Source: Diadophis punctatus similis (taxonomy: Eukaryota > Chordata > Lepidosauria > Squamata > Dipsadidae). Taken from it: a stretch of DNA of 64,000 bases. The stretch covers positions 5,340,001 through 5,404,000 of the forward strand of contig JALIGW010000016.1 in NCBI GenBank assembly GCA_023053685.1, read 5' to 3'. Every line of letters starts with the position of its first letter. Position 1 is the stretch's first letter. Positions 1 to 10,743 of the stretch are shown here, piece after piece. The position numbers and the translations under genes were made by a program. The notes beneath the pieces were generated by a model. That model did not search any database and was not told the DNA's origin. It worked only from the letters and a program-made list of their open reading frames with translations.

Positions 1-108
1 ATTACAAGTGAAATTTCCCAATGTTTTTCCTCTTTGGGACTCCATTATATTTCATAAGCTATAGAAACAAAGATAACTATTTCCTTGAGCCAGATTTATT
101 TCCTAGTA

Positions 109-513
109 CAGTGATGGCGAACTTTTTTTTCCTCGGGTGCCAAAAGCACGCGCATGTGCGGTATTGCGCACATGCAATTGCCCACACCCATAATTCAGTG
201 CCCCCCATCCCCCTGGGCATGTGCGTGCGATCCCCCCATGCTGCCCCACCCCCATGCATGCACGCACAATACCCCCGCTCCCCCGTTTCCCTACTTCGGG
301 TGGGCCCGGTAGGCCCGTTTTTCGCCCTCCCCAGGCTCCAGAGGTTTTCTTGGAACCTGGGGAGGGCGAAAACGGCTTCCCCGCCCCCCCCCGGAGGCCA
401 AAAACACCCTCCCAGAGCCTCCACACAAGCCGAAAATCAGCTGGCCAGCGCGCACATGCGCACTGGAGCTCAGCTAGGGCAACGGCATGCGTGCCATAGG
501 TTCACCATCACTG
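109..513. mobile_element. GC-rich hAT-type MITE (CAGTGATGGCGAAC family)
   Basis: The ends are inverted: CAGTGATGGCGAAC at the left and GGTTCACCATCACTG at the right. The flanks are TCCTAGTA (101-108) and TCCTAGTG (514-521), a 7-of-8 target-site duplication typical of hAT elements. The interior is GC-rich with CpG and alternating purine-pyrimidine (GCGCATGTGCG) tracts, and it contains no transposase. The open frames across it are a by-product of GC content. It lies in an ATP8A2 intron. Related copies are at about 3380-3672 and 47316-47819. Confidence 0.8.
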
Positions 514-521
514 TCCTAGTG

Positions 522-2079
522 GATATCAGAACATGTCCATGTAGTTTTCTGGCCAGCAATACAGAAGTGGTGTGCTATAGCATTCTTCCAATATTTTTTT
601 AAACAATTTAAAAAAATCCAATAAGGGCTAAATGCTACCCAATATCCACACAGAAAATTGCAATTTTCAAAAATATTTTGTAGACAAGGAAGATGTTTTC
701 CAGATTGTTTTAAAGTTTCTTTGACCTTCTGGGTTTTTTCTTTTTTTAAATCCTGTAATTCTGCTCTCTCGTTTATGTAAAAACTAGTTTGGGGTTGAGG
801 TTTGTCATGTGGGGAAAATAGCAGCATGTACTAGAAGTTATCTTGAGGACTTTTGGTGGATCAAGTGACTCTTTTGTGTCATTTTATGGAAATGTGACTG
901 GATATTGTGTATCCGTTTAGTAAGGCTTTATGAATCATTGTCAACAAGCTCTCCATTATTCACCATGTTCCATAATGCCCAAGGGGGAAGACACTTGTAT
1001 GGCTGCACAGGAATATACTGTTACATAATTTGGTGACTGATTTAATGGTAAGAAGGGGACTTTAAATGCTGCTTTATACTGCACTCCTGCAAAACATATT
1101 TATCCTTGCATGCTTTATGCAGGTTTCTGGGCTTATGTTTTATCTTATTTGTGAGGAAACTGCAGATACAGTTTAGATAGTATACTGTGGGCTTATTAAT
1201 GAATTTGTTGGTTTTTCTACTGGAAAAAAATGCTATGGATTTAGCCAGGGCCATTTTCCTGAAATGAATTGTTTAGAGTACTTCTCTATTGTATTTATTG
1301 TTATTTTAATGGAGAGAGAAAATTATATATTTGAACCAGAAGAACAGAGTTATCCTGTATTTGACCAAAGTTGGATTAATCCAGCATCCTGTTTCCCATA
1401 GGACTTATGAAATGGATACAAATACTAGTTTTGTCACTCTCAATGAATGTGTCAATGTCCTTTTAAAACCATCCAGAATGGTACCTACCATTACATCTTC
1501 TATAACTTTCACAAAACAATTACATTGAGGGTCAATAAGTTTTTTTCTGTCTACATTGACTCTCCCATTGTCAAACTTCACTGGGTGATCACAGGTTTTA
1601 ATACAGTGAGATACTGAAGAAACTTTTCCCCACATGGGCCATAATATGTATTAAAGAAAACCCTTTTCTCATGGGAACCCTAATCTTTTGGGGCCTGTTT
1701 TCCCCCCTATGGATGTATTTTCAGACAGACCTCTGGAGTATATCTTCCTTGTTTCATTTTCCAAAGTGTCTCTGAATTTAGCAGACTCTTTTGCAAGTTT
1801 TCTTTCCAGTTCAGAATTGCTGCTTATGTTAAGAAGCATAAAAATGTAGCTTTTCTTTGATCAGTGTGGCTTCAACTTGCATGTACAGTATAAACGCCAG
1901 ACCCATAAGCATACTATGCTAATCCTATCGGATGAGTTAGCATTTGTGTTTGAGCTGACTGAATGTGCCCATGCATGAAATCAAAAAGAAAAAAGCCATT
2001 TCTTATAATCATCATCACTACTGTATATCCAAGATGAGTAGATCTGCACAGGACCAAATACAAGTATTACAGATGTATT
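522..2079 (+). other. ATP8A2 intron, no recognised feature
   Basis: This AT-rich stretch lies upstream of the penultimate ATP8A2 exon. I looked for the preceding exon (the region encoding the residues before the NERD motif) and did not find a convincing match with splice sites. No repeat family is recognised here. Confidence 0.5.
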
Positions 2080-2602
2080 AATACCACTTTATAATGCCTT
2101 GGTAAGGCCACACTTGGAATACTGCATTCAGTTTTGGTCGCCACGCTGTAAAAGGGACATTGAGACTCTGGAAAGAGTGCAGAGAAGAGCAACAAAGATG
2201 ATTAGGGGACTGGAGGCTAAAACATATGAAGAACGGTTGCAGGAACTGGGTATGTCTAGCTTAATGAAAAGAAGGACTAGGGGAGACATGATAGAAGTGT
2301 TCCAATATCTCAGGGGTTGCTACAAAGAAGAGGGAGTCAAACTATTCTCCAAAGCACCTGAGGGTAGAACAAGAAGCAATGGGTGGAAACTAAACAAGGA
2401 GAGAAGTATCTTAGAACTAAGGAGAAATTTCCTGACAGTTAGAACAATTAATCAGTGGAACAGCTTGCCTCCAGAAGTTGTGAATGCTCCAACACTGGAA
2501 GTTTTTAAGAAGATGTTGGATAACCATTTGTCTGAAGTGGTGTAGGGTTTCCTGCCTAAGCAGGGGGTTGGACTAGAAGACCTCCAAGGTCCCTTCCAAC
2601 TC

Positions 2603-2603
<1 letters not shown>
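2080..2603 (+). mobile_element. CR1-type LINE fragment, 3' end of reverse transcriptase ORF
   Basis: The frame from 2099 to 2545 encodes the C-terminal end of a CR1-clade reverse transcriptase, with the characteristic RPHLEYC..FWSP, LERVQRRATKMIRGL, YEERLQELG, RRTRGDMIEVFQYL and INQWNSLPPEVV motifs. It ends at a stop followed by the conserved CR1 3' tail (GGGGGTTGGACTAGAAGACC, then AAGGTCCCTTCCAACTCTG). The 5' end is truncated, as is usual for CR1. It is inserted in an ATP8A2 intron in the sense direction. Similar 3' ends are at 10078-10245, 37766-38115 and, inverted, 47820-48290. Confidence 0.88.

Positions 2604-2701
<98 letters not shown>
2604..2701 (+). repeat. (GTT)n-(ATT)n microsatellite at LINE tail
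   Basis: A compound trinucleotide repeat directly abuts the CR1 3' end, with about 12 GTT units followed by about 20 TTA units. It was probably seeded by the LINE tail. Frames through it read poly-Leu or poly-Asn and are not genes. Confidence 0.95.
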
Positions 2702-3004
2702 CATGTTTTATATTACTTTGTGTTTCCCTTTCCTTTTGCGGTAGCCTTGACGCCATAGCAGATGGCCAAAAGCATGCAATGCAATCTTCTGGAATCTTAT
2801 TGTTAATTTGAAATACTAAATCTGTATGCCCACATACTGGGAGGACATCAGAATTCATTAAGTTCTTGTTTATTATAAAAATGTATTAGAAGAATGGAGA
2901 GAACAGGTTCTGCTCTGGCACAATGTATTCCATTTTTTTACGGGAGTACTTCATAATCTACCTCTGGAGCTAGACTTGACTTGACTTGACCTTTTGTCTT
3001 GCAG

Positions 3005-3096
3005 CATGAATGAACGTGACCATTTGTTAAAAAGACTGGGCAGAAAGACCCCTCCATGTCTCTTCCGTGCTCATTCTGTCCAGCAAGGAGTGCCAC
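3005..3096 (+). CDS. ATP8A2: ATP8A2 penultimate coding exon (partial gene)
   Basis: ATP8A2 is a P4-ATPase flippase that, with its CDC50A (TMEM30A) subunit, moves phosphatidylserine to the cytosolic leaflet. This 92-nt exon has a pyrimidine-rich acceptor (CTTTTGTCTTGCAG, ending 3004) and a strong donor (GTAAGTAT from 3097). It begins with the last base of a codon and ends with the first base of one. It encodes [16 protein letters not shown], then LFR and QQGVP, which matches the cytosolic C-terminal tail of vertebrate ATP8A2. The paralogue ATP8A1 differs here, as I recall it: it lacks the RLGRKTPP block. The reading frame joins exactly to the exon at 6513. The bulk of the gene lies left of the window. 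Confidence 0.92.
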
Positions 3097-3379
3097 GTAA
3101 GTATTATACCATGTGTAGAGGGTCTCAGTTCTGAAATAACCACAGAGGTAAAAGTCTGCCTTGAGCTTGCATGTAAAACCTCTGTTGAAATAAATGAGAA
3201 GTACGCACCAGCAATAAATGGCCCTTTATGTGCAAATCAATGTTTTGTGTAACTTTGCAAAACAAAGATTAGATTCCAAGGGGAACTTGACCAAAAAATA
3301 ACATACAATTGGAACTGGAATTGGGGCCGGGTTTTCCAAAAAATTTAAGTAGACTTCAGTGTTTGCAAAATCTTTTTAG

Positions 3380-3672
3380 TTTCCAGGAAAGCCTCCTGAA
3401 CCCTCGGGACGGTGAAAAATGGGCCAATGGGCCAACTGGAAGTTCGTTTCCAAATTTCTGGTTGGCCTGTTGGGCCGTTTTTTGCCGTCCCCAAGCTTCA
3501 GGAGGCTTTCCTGAAGCCTGGGGAGAGTGAAAACAGCCGAAAAGAAGGCTGAAAATCAGCTGGCCAGCGCATGCATGTGCGCTGGAGCTGACATAAGGCA
3601 ATGCCTCGCGTGCCCTCAGATATGGCTCCGCATGCCACCTGTGGCACACGTGCCATAGGTTCGCCATCACTG
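3380..3672. mobile_element. GC-rich hAT-type MITE, 5'-truncated copy
   Basis: The right end, GGTTCGCCATCACTG, and the neighbouring GGCACACGTGCCATAGG match the terminal segment of the elements at 109-513 and 47316-47819. The interior shares the GGCCAGCGC, GGAGCTGACA and sense/antisense 'CTTCAGGA-GGCTTTCCTGAAGCCTGG' type palindromic segments. The left end was not resolved. Confidence 0.7.
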
Positions 3673-5166
3673 CTCTACTCAATTTGTCCTGGCCTTTGAA
3701 AACTACCCTGCTGCCTTTAACTAGAAAGGAGGAATTACAATCAGGATTAAGGGGGTAGGGAAGGTTTCTACACATGCTACACAACTTGCCCTATAAGGTT
3801 TTTTGTACTCTTGTATTTCTGCCCATCCCACATATGGGATTCCAATTCAGAAGTTATATACAGATGCTGTGTATACACATGTAAATAAATCGCTGATGGT
3901 TTGTACTCTCATCTTTTAGTTCTGCACTGGTTCCAGAGTAGATTCACTTGGATATGAACATTTCCTCTTTATCATGACAGTTCATGCTTGGGTGAAGTTT
4001 CAGAGACTGCCAGAACAAGAATCCATGTGTTAGGGGTGGGGAGAAAGACTATCCCAGCACCTGGAAGAACAGCAGAGAAAGACCTTGTGCTGATAGATTT
4101 TCTCTACAAGGTTGCCAAATTCGTCCCATAACATTTACCAGGTTGCTGAGCCAAAGAAAGGAGAAAGAAGAGGGCATCCATTCAATTATGTTAGCTCATC
4201 CCTCATAAGTAATAATCATGAAGAATTGTTAAAGGAGCCAGTCCAGGTTCAGAATAATTGCAATCATAAGTCTGTTTTTCTCATGACCATAAACTTTCAT
4301 TGTAGTTTTAAAGCCCCTTTTTTAAAAAAATGTTTGATATTGATCCAGTATCCTCAATAACTTCTGTTACCCCTTGTCAAATAATGTTATAGTACAAAGC
4401 ACCAAGAAAGGGGAAAAAATAAACAGTAGATTCCTTTTAACACACAATAGCTTAAATCAAAAGAATTTTGTATTATATTGGAGATGGGCTATCTAGTTTC
4501 TATAGGCAACTTTATGTTTACAGAGAGATCTTTTGCCACCTACTCGGTTCTATGCTCTGCCAGAGAATCTCCTGCCAGGAATCTTGTAATTTAAAAAATT
4601 AAGCAGGAAGCTAATATTCAGCAGAACACCAGTTTTCACTACTGTTTTGATTTCTAACAACCTTTTGGGGTCTGTGAAGACCTAGTGACATTCTTGGAAA
4701 ATAAAAAATTTGGGTGGTGGGAAGGAGAGGAATGGCTGAAGGGCTTTGATTAAAAAAAAAACTAGGATAAAAATCTAAAGAAAAAAACCTATTCAAAAAC
4801 AGACAAAAATAAGCTAATTAGAAGTAGCCTGAGTAGTTTGTCTTCTGGTAAATGGATATTTTGTGCTTGGCCATACCTGTCAGTGCAGCCATTTTGTGAC
4901 TAAGCATGCTCTTCTTCCCATGGCTGCCATTTTGAGCAACATACCTGGACTGCTCACAAAGCCCAGAGGTGACCATCAGGTGGAAAATATTGATTGTATG
5001 ATAAAGGGGTATGCAAATACTCTGTAGGTTAAATGAATATTATTTATTTATTTATTTATTATTATATTATTACTTATCCAAGCAGGATAAGTGTGAAAAA
5101 GAGTATTTGCACATGAACATCATTTTCACTCCCTGATCGCCCCAATGTTCATTCTTGTGTTCATAC

Positions 5167-5304
5167 CAGCAGTGGGTTGCTCCCGATTCGGCCCGGTTCT
5201 GCAAACTGGTAGCGGCAGCGGCGGGAAGCTCCACCCACCCACCTGGGACACTTCCCCGCGCGCACGAGCGAACTGGTAGTGACAGGATTTAGAACCCACT
5301 ACTG
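5167..5304. mobile_element. Short hAT-type MITE (CAGnGGTGGGTT family)
   Basis: The terminal sequences are CAGCAGTGGGTTGCTCC at the left and GAACCCACTACTG at the right. Both flanks are the perfect 8-bp target duplication GTTCATAC (5159-5166 and 5305-5312). The element is 138 bp with no coding capacity. Longer relatives sharing the ends are at 13772-14104, 19731-20012, 39286-39653 and 41722-41979. Confidence 0.85.
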
Positions 5305-5738
5305 GTTCATACCTGCCAATGTCCATATGCTAAAAACAAGGAGCAAAAATTATGCTCTGCCCCTTGGGGACCTATCTTGGATTCGTCCCTACTTAATGCG
5401 AAAGACATATAAATCAATTGCTTACAGAAATGCATATATACCACATCTCTCTATGTTGTGTGGAATTTTATAGTCATACGGAGAAAAAATTCTATTAGTT
5501 CCTGTGAGAGAAAGCTAAAGGTTTCTAGGCTGGGATGTTTTTAGGGGACAAACTTCACTGAGTCTGAGTAATTTTAAAAAAAATATCTCTACAGTAGTGC
5601 AGATTAAGTTAAACTGCAGAAGAAGCAGAAAAAAGATTTCGCTCCGCTCTCAAATGATGGGGCAGAATCCTCATATGGAAGTACCTAAAGAGTTAATTTT
5701 TAAATGAAAAGATGGTAGCAGGCCCAGCTCTCTCCAAA

Positions 5739-5850
5739 GTAGTGTTTCTTAACCTTGTCAACTTTAAGAGCTGTGGACTTCAACTCCCAGAATTCCCCAG
5801 CCAGCCAGAACTCCACACATCTTAAAAGTTGCCAGGGGTTGAGAAACACT
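5739..5850. mobile_element. Diverged palindromic hAT-type MITE
   Basis: The left arm has AGTGTTTCTTAACC and GGACTTCAACTCCCAGAATT; the right arm has GTTGAGAAACACT. The flanks TCTCCAAA and TCTCTAAA match at 7 of 8 positions. The right half of the palindrome is partly deleted. Confidence 0.7.
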
Positions 5851-6070
5851 TCTCTAAACCTTTCTCACACAGTACTTAAAAACTACCGTATGCATTGGTA
5901 TGTGACTCATGTTCACTCTGAAAATAATGGATGTGGGACCATGTTCCTTATTAGTGCTCCCTGGGCAGCAGTTATATTTGAGGTACTACAGTTCCTCACT
6001 CTGGATTTGGTTCAGTTCTCTCAATATTTCTCCCTTGGGTTACAAACAGGGATGGGGTAAGAACGTAAGA

Positions 6071-6191
6071 CAGGGGTCTCCAAACTCGGCCACTTTAAGA
6101 CTTGTGGACTTCAACTCCCAGCTTTGCTGGCTGGGGAGTTCTGGTAGTTGAAGTCCACAAGTCTTAAAGTGGCCGAGTTTGGAGACCCCTA
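6071..6191. mobile_element. Palindromic hAT-type MITE with perfect TSD
   Basis: This is an almost perfect inverted repeat: CAGGGGTCTCCAAACTCGGC at the left mirrors GAGTTTGGAGACCCCT at the right. The arms share the core GGACTTCAACTCCCAG. The target duplication is ACGTAAGA (6063-6070 and 6192-6199). The hairpin lies about 320 bp upstream of the last ATP8A2 exon. Confidence 0.9.
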
Positions 6192-6512
6192 ACGTAAGAT
6201 ATTGAGTTTGGGAGAAGACTAGTTTAATCTGCCAGTGTTCCTGATTTTTGTTCTAATGAATGAAGGGGCAGGACGGAGATCTAGGGCTGGGATAATGGTC
6301 TCTTCTGTTCTGAGTTATCCACATTACCCTGAAAGAACATCAGAAAAAAAAGACTGTAGTTGTGTGGGCTGAACTGGGTTTAACTGCTTCTGATCTTCTC
6401 TCATATTGCATCCATTGCACACTCCCCTTCTCATCGTTGTTAAAGGAACAAACTGTAACCTCTCTCTGACTCCAAATCTCTTTTTTGGCTCTCTTTCCTC
6501 TTCTTCCTCCAG

Positions 6513-6610
6513 ATGGTTATGCTTTTTCTCAAGATGAGCACGGGGTCGTTTCTCAGTCTCAAGTTGTTCGATCCTACGACACTACAAAGCAGAGAGCCGG
6601 AGTCGAATAA
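6513..6610 (+). CDS. ATP8A2: ATP8A2 terminal coding exon and stop
   Basis: The acceptor is a long pyrimidine tract ending CTTCCTCCAG at 6512. With the single base carried from the exon at 3096, the exon completes a His codon and then encodes [24 protein letters not shown] and RAGVE, with TAA at 6608-6610. GYAFS is the conserved autoinhibitory motif of ATP8A1/ATP8A2 C-terminal tails, and the block as a whole is diagnostic. The final residues after YDTTK (QRAGVE) look more like the QR-type ending I recall for ATP8A1 than the lysine/arginine-rich ending I recall for human ATP8A2. The previous exon is nevertheless clearly of ATP8A2 type. Confidence 0.93.
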
Positions 6611-8405
6611 CATGGACTTCTTCCCCATGATTGGTGGCTGGAGGAAAGAGATGTGGATCAATGTGTCCACTGTGAATACACCCTTGAGTAAGGCTGGCAG
6701 CAGCAACGTAAACACCGGAAAACGTTTTACTGTGGCCTTAGCCAACAAGTTTGTTCTCTATGCTGCTTCCAGACCTTGAGCACACTTTGGGGTGGGGTGG
6801 GGTGGGGGGAGAGCAGTCCTTGCCGGAAGCCAGCTGTTCTTTTGGTTTACATGGTTTATGAAACATTTGGCTCTGCTGCCCAAGGTGTGATGCTGAAAAC
6901 ATTTTGTTTCTATTGCCATTTTTCAAAAGGCAGGGCAAAAGGTAATTGTGGTTTTGCAGAGAAAACCAAAAAGGTGATAAGGCCCGCTGCTGATCTACCT
7001 TTGCTGAATTAAGACTTCCCCTTTTGTCATGCCCAGACTTAGCTGCATGTATGAAGCCTTTATAATACTCACTGTTTATTTGACTGGAATGTTTACAGAG
7101 AGGCGAAGAAGTACAGAGAAGCAAATATAACCCAGGGGGGAAAGGGAAAAAGGAAAGAAATAAGGCCCCAGAACAATCATCAACAGCTTGTCTTGGAATG
7201 GATCAGCACTATGCAAAATACTTTACAGCTTGTTTATGCAAACCACACACAGACATCCACAATAATTTACTCTGCTGTAATACTATCTATCACCCAAGTC
7301 ATTTGAATGGCAGGCCTGAATCTCAACATTACAGCTGAAGTACCGCTTTTTATTAAGTCCTGAGATAGATCTGGTCTGGTATGAAACGGAGAAAAAATAT
7401 CCGATTGTTCTGATGAAGAGACAAAGAAAGTATCTAGCATTAAAGTCAGTTGATCAATTTAACATTTTGTCCCCACTGTGGCTCATGACTTAAAATACTC
7501 CAACACACAAGTGCAGAGACAAGCTGGTGCCTTAACATCTTCTGCTTGTGAAACTCATTAGAACTTTTGAGAGACGGTATAAGACTACATATTGGACTAA
7601 CTGGACCTTAAGAAAGATTGGAAAGATCAGGAAAGTACTACAGGTCCTTACTAAGGTGACCCCAAAGTTTTTGCTATGGTGTAACAAGATCTCCTTTCAA
7701 ATAAACACACAGTGAAAAAGTAACCACCTCCCTTGAGAAAATATATCAGTGAAATAAATGAAGACTTAACCTGTAGTAACTTAAGCATCTCTGTTTCTAT
7801 TCATCGCTTGGAGAAATGGCATAAGAATGTTTAAATGTTTTCTATGGTTGTGGGAAATCTTGCAAGAAGCAGAAGGAAATTTCAGTTAGTGATGGTTGTT
7901 TATTTTTCTTAAAATCAGCCTCAAGGTCATGGCATGGCCACTTCAGGGAACAATGTCCTGTGAGGATTGGTTGTACAAATACATCCAGATCGTATTGCAA
8001 AATATTGGGCTATTGTTTGGGTTATCTACTTCTTCTGGCGGGGCTTTCTGTGCTGCAAAGATAATTCTGCTAAAGAGAAGGTAGCACTTTTAGTAAAGGA
8101 GCTTCTGCTTGCTAATAATTCTACCTGTCATGCATTGTTAACATCACACACACAAAAAATCCTACCAGAAAAATAAGTCGACATGCCTAGTTAGCATGCC
8201 AGGAAACAATTGTGTTCACAGGTCCACAAAAAGGATACCCTCCTAACTTTTCTTTTCCATGCTATTTTAATTTCTGGATTTTTTTTCTTTAATGAAATCC
8301 TGAGAAATGCAAAGAACCCTTGCTTGAATGGTTGATACCTTCTCTGGAAGGTCCCAAAGGTGCTTTTTCAGGAGGCAACTGGACTTTCTTGGTTTTTCTT
8401 GAAGA
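6611..8405 (+). other. ATP8A2: ATP8A2 3' UTR and downstream sequence
   Basis: Transcribed sequence must continue after the stop at 6610. Candidate poly(A) signals AATAAA lie at 7700-7705, 7753-7758 and 8635-8640; I cannot tell which is used. No repeat is recognised until the SINE at 8406, which fits a conserved 3' UTR. A G-rich run (GGGGTGGGGTGGGG type) is near 6790-6810. Confidence 0.5.
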
Positions 8406-8536
8406 TAACAGATTAACAGAGTTGGAAGCGAACTTGCAGGTCATCTAGTCCAACCCCCAGCCCAAGCAGGAGACGCTATATCTGCTTCTACCTAGGATCG
8501 AACTCACAACCTCCTGATTGTGAGGCAAGAACTCCA
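8406..8536 (-). mobile_element. tRNA-derived SINE with CR1-like tail
   Basis: Reading the minus strand gives a B-box-like segment (GTTCGATCC) and a TGAGGCAAG-type tRNA portion. These lead into the CR1 3' end motif (GGTTGGACTAGATGACC, then AACTCTGTTAATCTGTTA). It is the same family as 35253-35407 and is 5'-truncated. Confidence 0.75.
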
Positions 8537-8920
8537 AGAAGCTTCTTCTTTGGGACAACCATAACCTGGATGACTCTACAGACTTCTCTGGAATACCTTG
8601 GGATCCTACATGATTTCAGAGAAAGCAAGATATGAATAAAGCCCTTAGATTCACCTGGTGCTGCTATCTAAGCAAGCCTTAGTTAGTCCTAGCAGCCTCA
8701 CTACATTTCTCAATAGCTTAAGATAAATACCATTGCAACTTTGTCCTCAGGTGCATCGGCCGGTTATCCTGTGTGCTGTATATTAGGCCTTAAAAAGTTG
8801 ACACTTTATTAGTCCTTTTTACTGACAGTCCTCTGGAACATAGGTAGATTTAAGAAAAAATTGGTCACAGAGAGATCTACTCAGCCAGCAAAAAGAAGTT
8901 AACCATCTCTTTATCTAGGC

Positions 8921-9050
8921 CAGTGGTAGGCAAACTACAGCTCTTTGAGGACCTGTGAACTTCAACTCCCAGAATTCCTGAGGGCTGGCTCAGGAATTCT
9001 GGGAGTTGAAGTCCACAGGTCCTTAAAGAGCTGTAGTTTGCCCACCCCTG
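8921..9050. mobile_element. Palindromic hAT-type MITE (CAGTGGTAGGCAAAC subfamily)
   Basis: The inverted arms run from CAGTGGTAGGCAAACTACAG to GTAGTTTGCCCACCCCTG with the shared core AACTTCAACTCCCAGAATTC. The flanks ATCTAGGC and ATCTATGC match at 7 of 8 positions. No coding capacity. Confidence 0.88.
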
Positions 9051-10077
9051 ATCTATGCTGAAGGGCCTGAAATCAGTTACAGTACTTGAGTGTCATTATT
9101 CAGTATGTACCACTTTTAAGAATAAACATTTTCCTGTAGAATTTTTTTATTATTATTCCACAGCATTCTAACGGTTTTCCTTGGACCATAACTGGGAAGG
9201 ACATAGCATCTACTAGCACTACATGAGCTTCAAAATGATTTGGGAGAAATGCTTTAGGCCTTGTACAAACACAGCACCTCCTTCCTGTTCTTTAACACAA
9301 TTTGATTTTTTTTTCAGACTTGACTGTTGCTTTAAGAAGTCAGTTCATTAAAGTAAGTGTGATTCTTAGAGGAGCAACATTTTTTTTCCAGGTTCACACA
9401 GTATTGTTCACTATGAGTAGAGCTGCCTTCGGCAAGATGGGCAACATATAAGTTTAATAAATAAAAAGATGTATGGGTGGGCCAAACTCCTGGTCATTGT
9501 AGTCTGGTTTAGAGAACAAAGGAAGGAAAAATGATTATAAGATTGGAAGCAGAGGTGTTGGGTTTCCTGGAGCTAAACCTGATGAAAATATATGAATAAG
9601 CTCAATTTAAAGAATTGCCTGCTTATTGTCCTTCTTTCTATAATTAGCTTCATAAAAAGCAGAAACAATGCCAATTGTTTAAAACAGTCAAAGAAGTAAA
9701 GGCAAAAATAACTTTCTGGGGCAGATTTCTGAAATCACATTATATAGCCCACCCTAAACCCCCCCCCCAAATATTAGCAGACCTATCTACCATCCCATTA
9801 TGTTCATATACATATACAGTGATATAACTTAAGCACATTTATTCATATCAGTAGATAAATAAACCAATTGTCCTAGAATTCAGAGCTTAAAATCTGAACA
9901 GTTGAAGCTAACAACTATACTGCAAAGCTTAGGCTGCAATTCTGGGAGTAAGACCCATTTATTACATTCTACTTCTAAGGAAACTTGCAAAGGATTAAGT
10001 TAAACAATACATTTTGCCAGTTTAGCTAATTAATTTCTCCCAACGACTTTGAGAATTAGAGAGCTTAGACAGATCAA
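9051..10077. other. Intergenic, little recognisable
   Basis: The only recognisable piece is a short SINE/LINE 3' tail near 9420-9470 (TGCCTTCGGCAAGATGGGC, then ATATAAGTTTAATAAATAAA). A poly-C run is near 9760. Nothing else is supported. Confidence 0.4.
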
Positions 10078-10245
10078 TCAACCAATGGAAGAGCTTGCCT
10101 TTAGAAGTTGTGGGAGCTTCATCACTGGAAGCTTTTAAGAAGAGACTGGACTGCCATCTGTCAGAAATGGTGTAGGGTCTCCTACTTGGGCAGGGGGCTG
10201 GACTAGATGACCTACAAGGTCCCTTTGAACTCTGTTAATCAGTTA
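10078..10245 (+). mobile_element. CR1-type LINE 3' end fragment
   Basis: The fragment retains the last codons of the reverse transcriptase ORF (QWKSLPLEVV-like, then SFKKRLDCHLSEMV-like) and the tail GGGGGCTGGACTAGATGACC. It is truncated to about 170 bp. Confidence 0.85.
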
Positions 10246-10326
10246 GATCTACACCCAAAAAGTTAAATTCACAGAATTATTTGAAAAGAAGCTCCTTACA
10301 GAATGCACAACGAAATCAACTCTTTA

Positions 10327-10743
10327 CAGGGAGTCCTCAAGTTAGAACCATTTCTTCAGCAACCTTTCAAAGTTCAGACTGTGCTGAATGAATGGTACTC
10401 ATGACAATCCTCACCATTCCGTTTGACCCAGCATCCCCACAGTCATGTGAATGCAGCTCCTGGCTAGCAATTGCAATGTCACAGTGAGTCACAACCATGT
10501 GATTTGATTTCCAACATTTTCTTCTGGCTTTCCACAAGCAAAGTCAATGGAGAATTCAGAGCTAGCAGTCATGCGAGATCCTCATTCAAAACAACCCAAG
10601 TGAGCCTCGTTTAACTATGGGAACTGGGACTCCTGGAATTGCTATCATTAAGTGACACAGCCAGCAACACCTCACTTTATTACAGTGTCACTTACTGATG
10701 ACAGATCTGGTCCCAATTGCCATCATAAACTGAGAACCACCTG
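10327..10743. mobile_element. Diverged Tc1/mariner-type nonautonomous element (CAGGTAGTCCTC family)
   Basis: The left end is TA followed by CAGGGAGTCCTCAAGTT, and the right end reads AACTGAGAACCACCTG. The interior resembles the element at 51009-51397, including the CACAAGCAAAGTCAATGG segment. It is clearly older, with many substitutions. Confidence 0.6.

Larger units (their letters stand above)
3097..6512 (+). other. ATP8A2: ATP8A2 last intron
   Basis: This 3.4-kb intron joins the two terminal exons in frame (phase 1: one base before, two bases after). It contains at least four MITE insertions (about 3380-3672, 5167-5304, 5739-5850 and 6071-6191) and a short (TTTA)n run near 5041-5062. The rest, notably 3673-5158, holds nothing I recognise. 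Confidence 0.85.

Noticed and set aside
21..602. Several overlapping frames of 90-190 codons on both strands
   Set aside because: They fall in the GC-rich MITE 109-513, whose TIRs and target duplication explain the sequence. The same applies to frames at 47324-47930 and 19407-20031.
2556..2858. Poly-Asn and poly-Leu frames
   Set aside because: They are products of the (GTT)n-(ATT)n microsatellite.
1..2900. Further upstream ATP8A2 exons
   Set aside because: I searched for the exon preceding the NERD block and found no frame with matching residues and splice sites.
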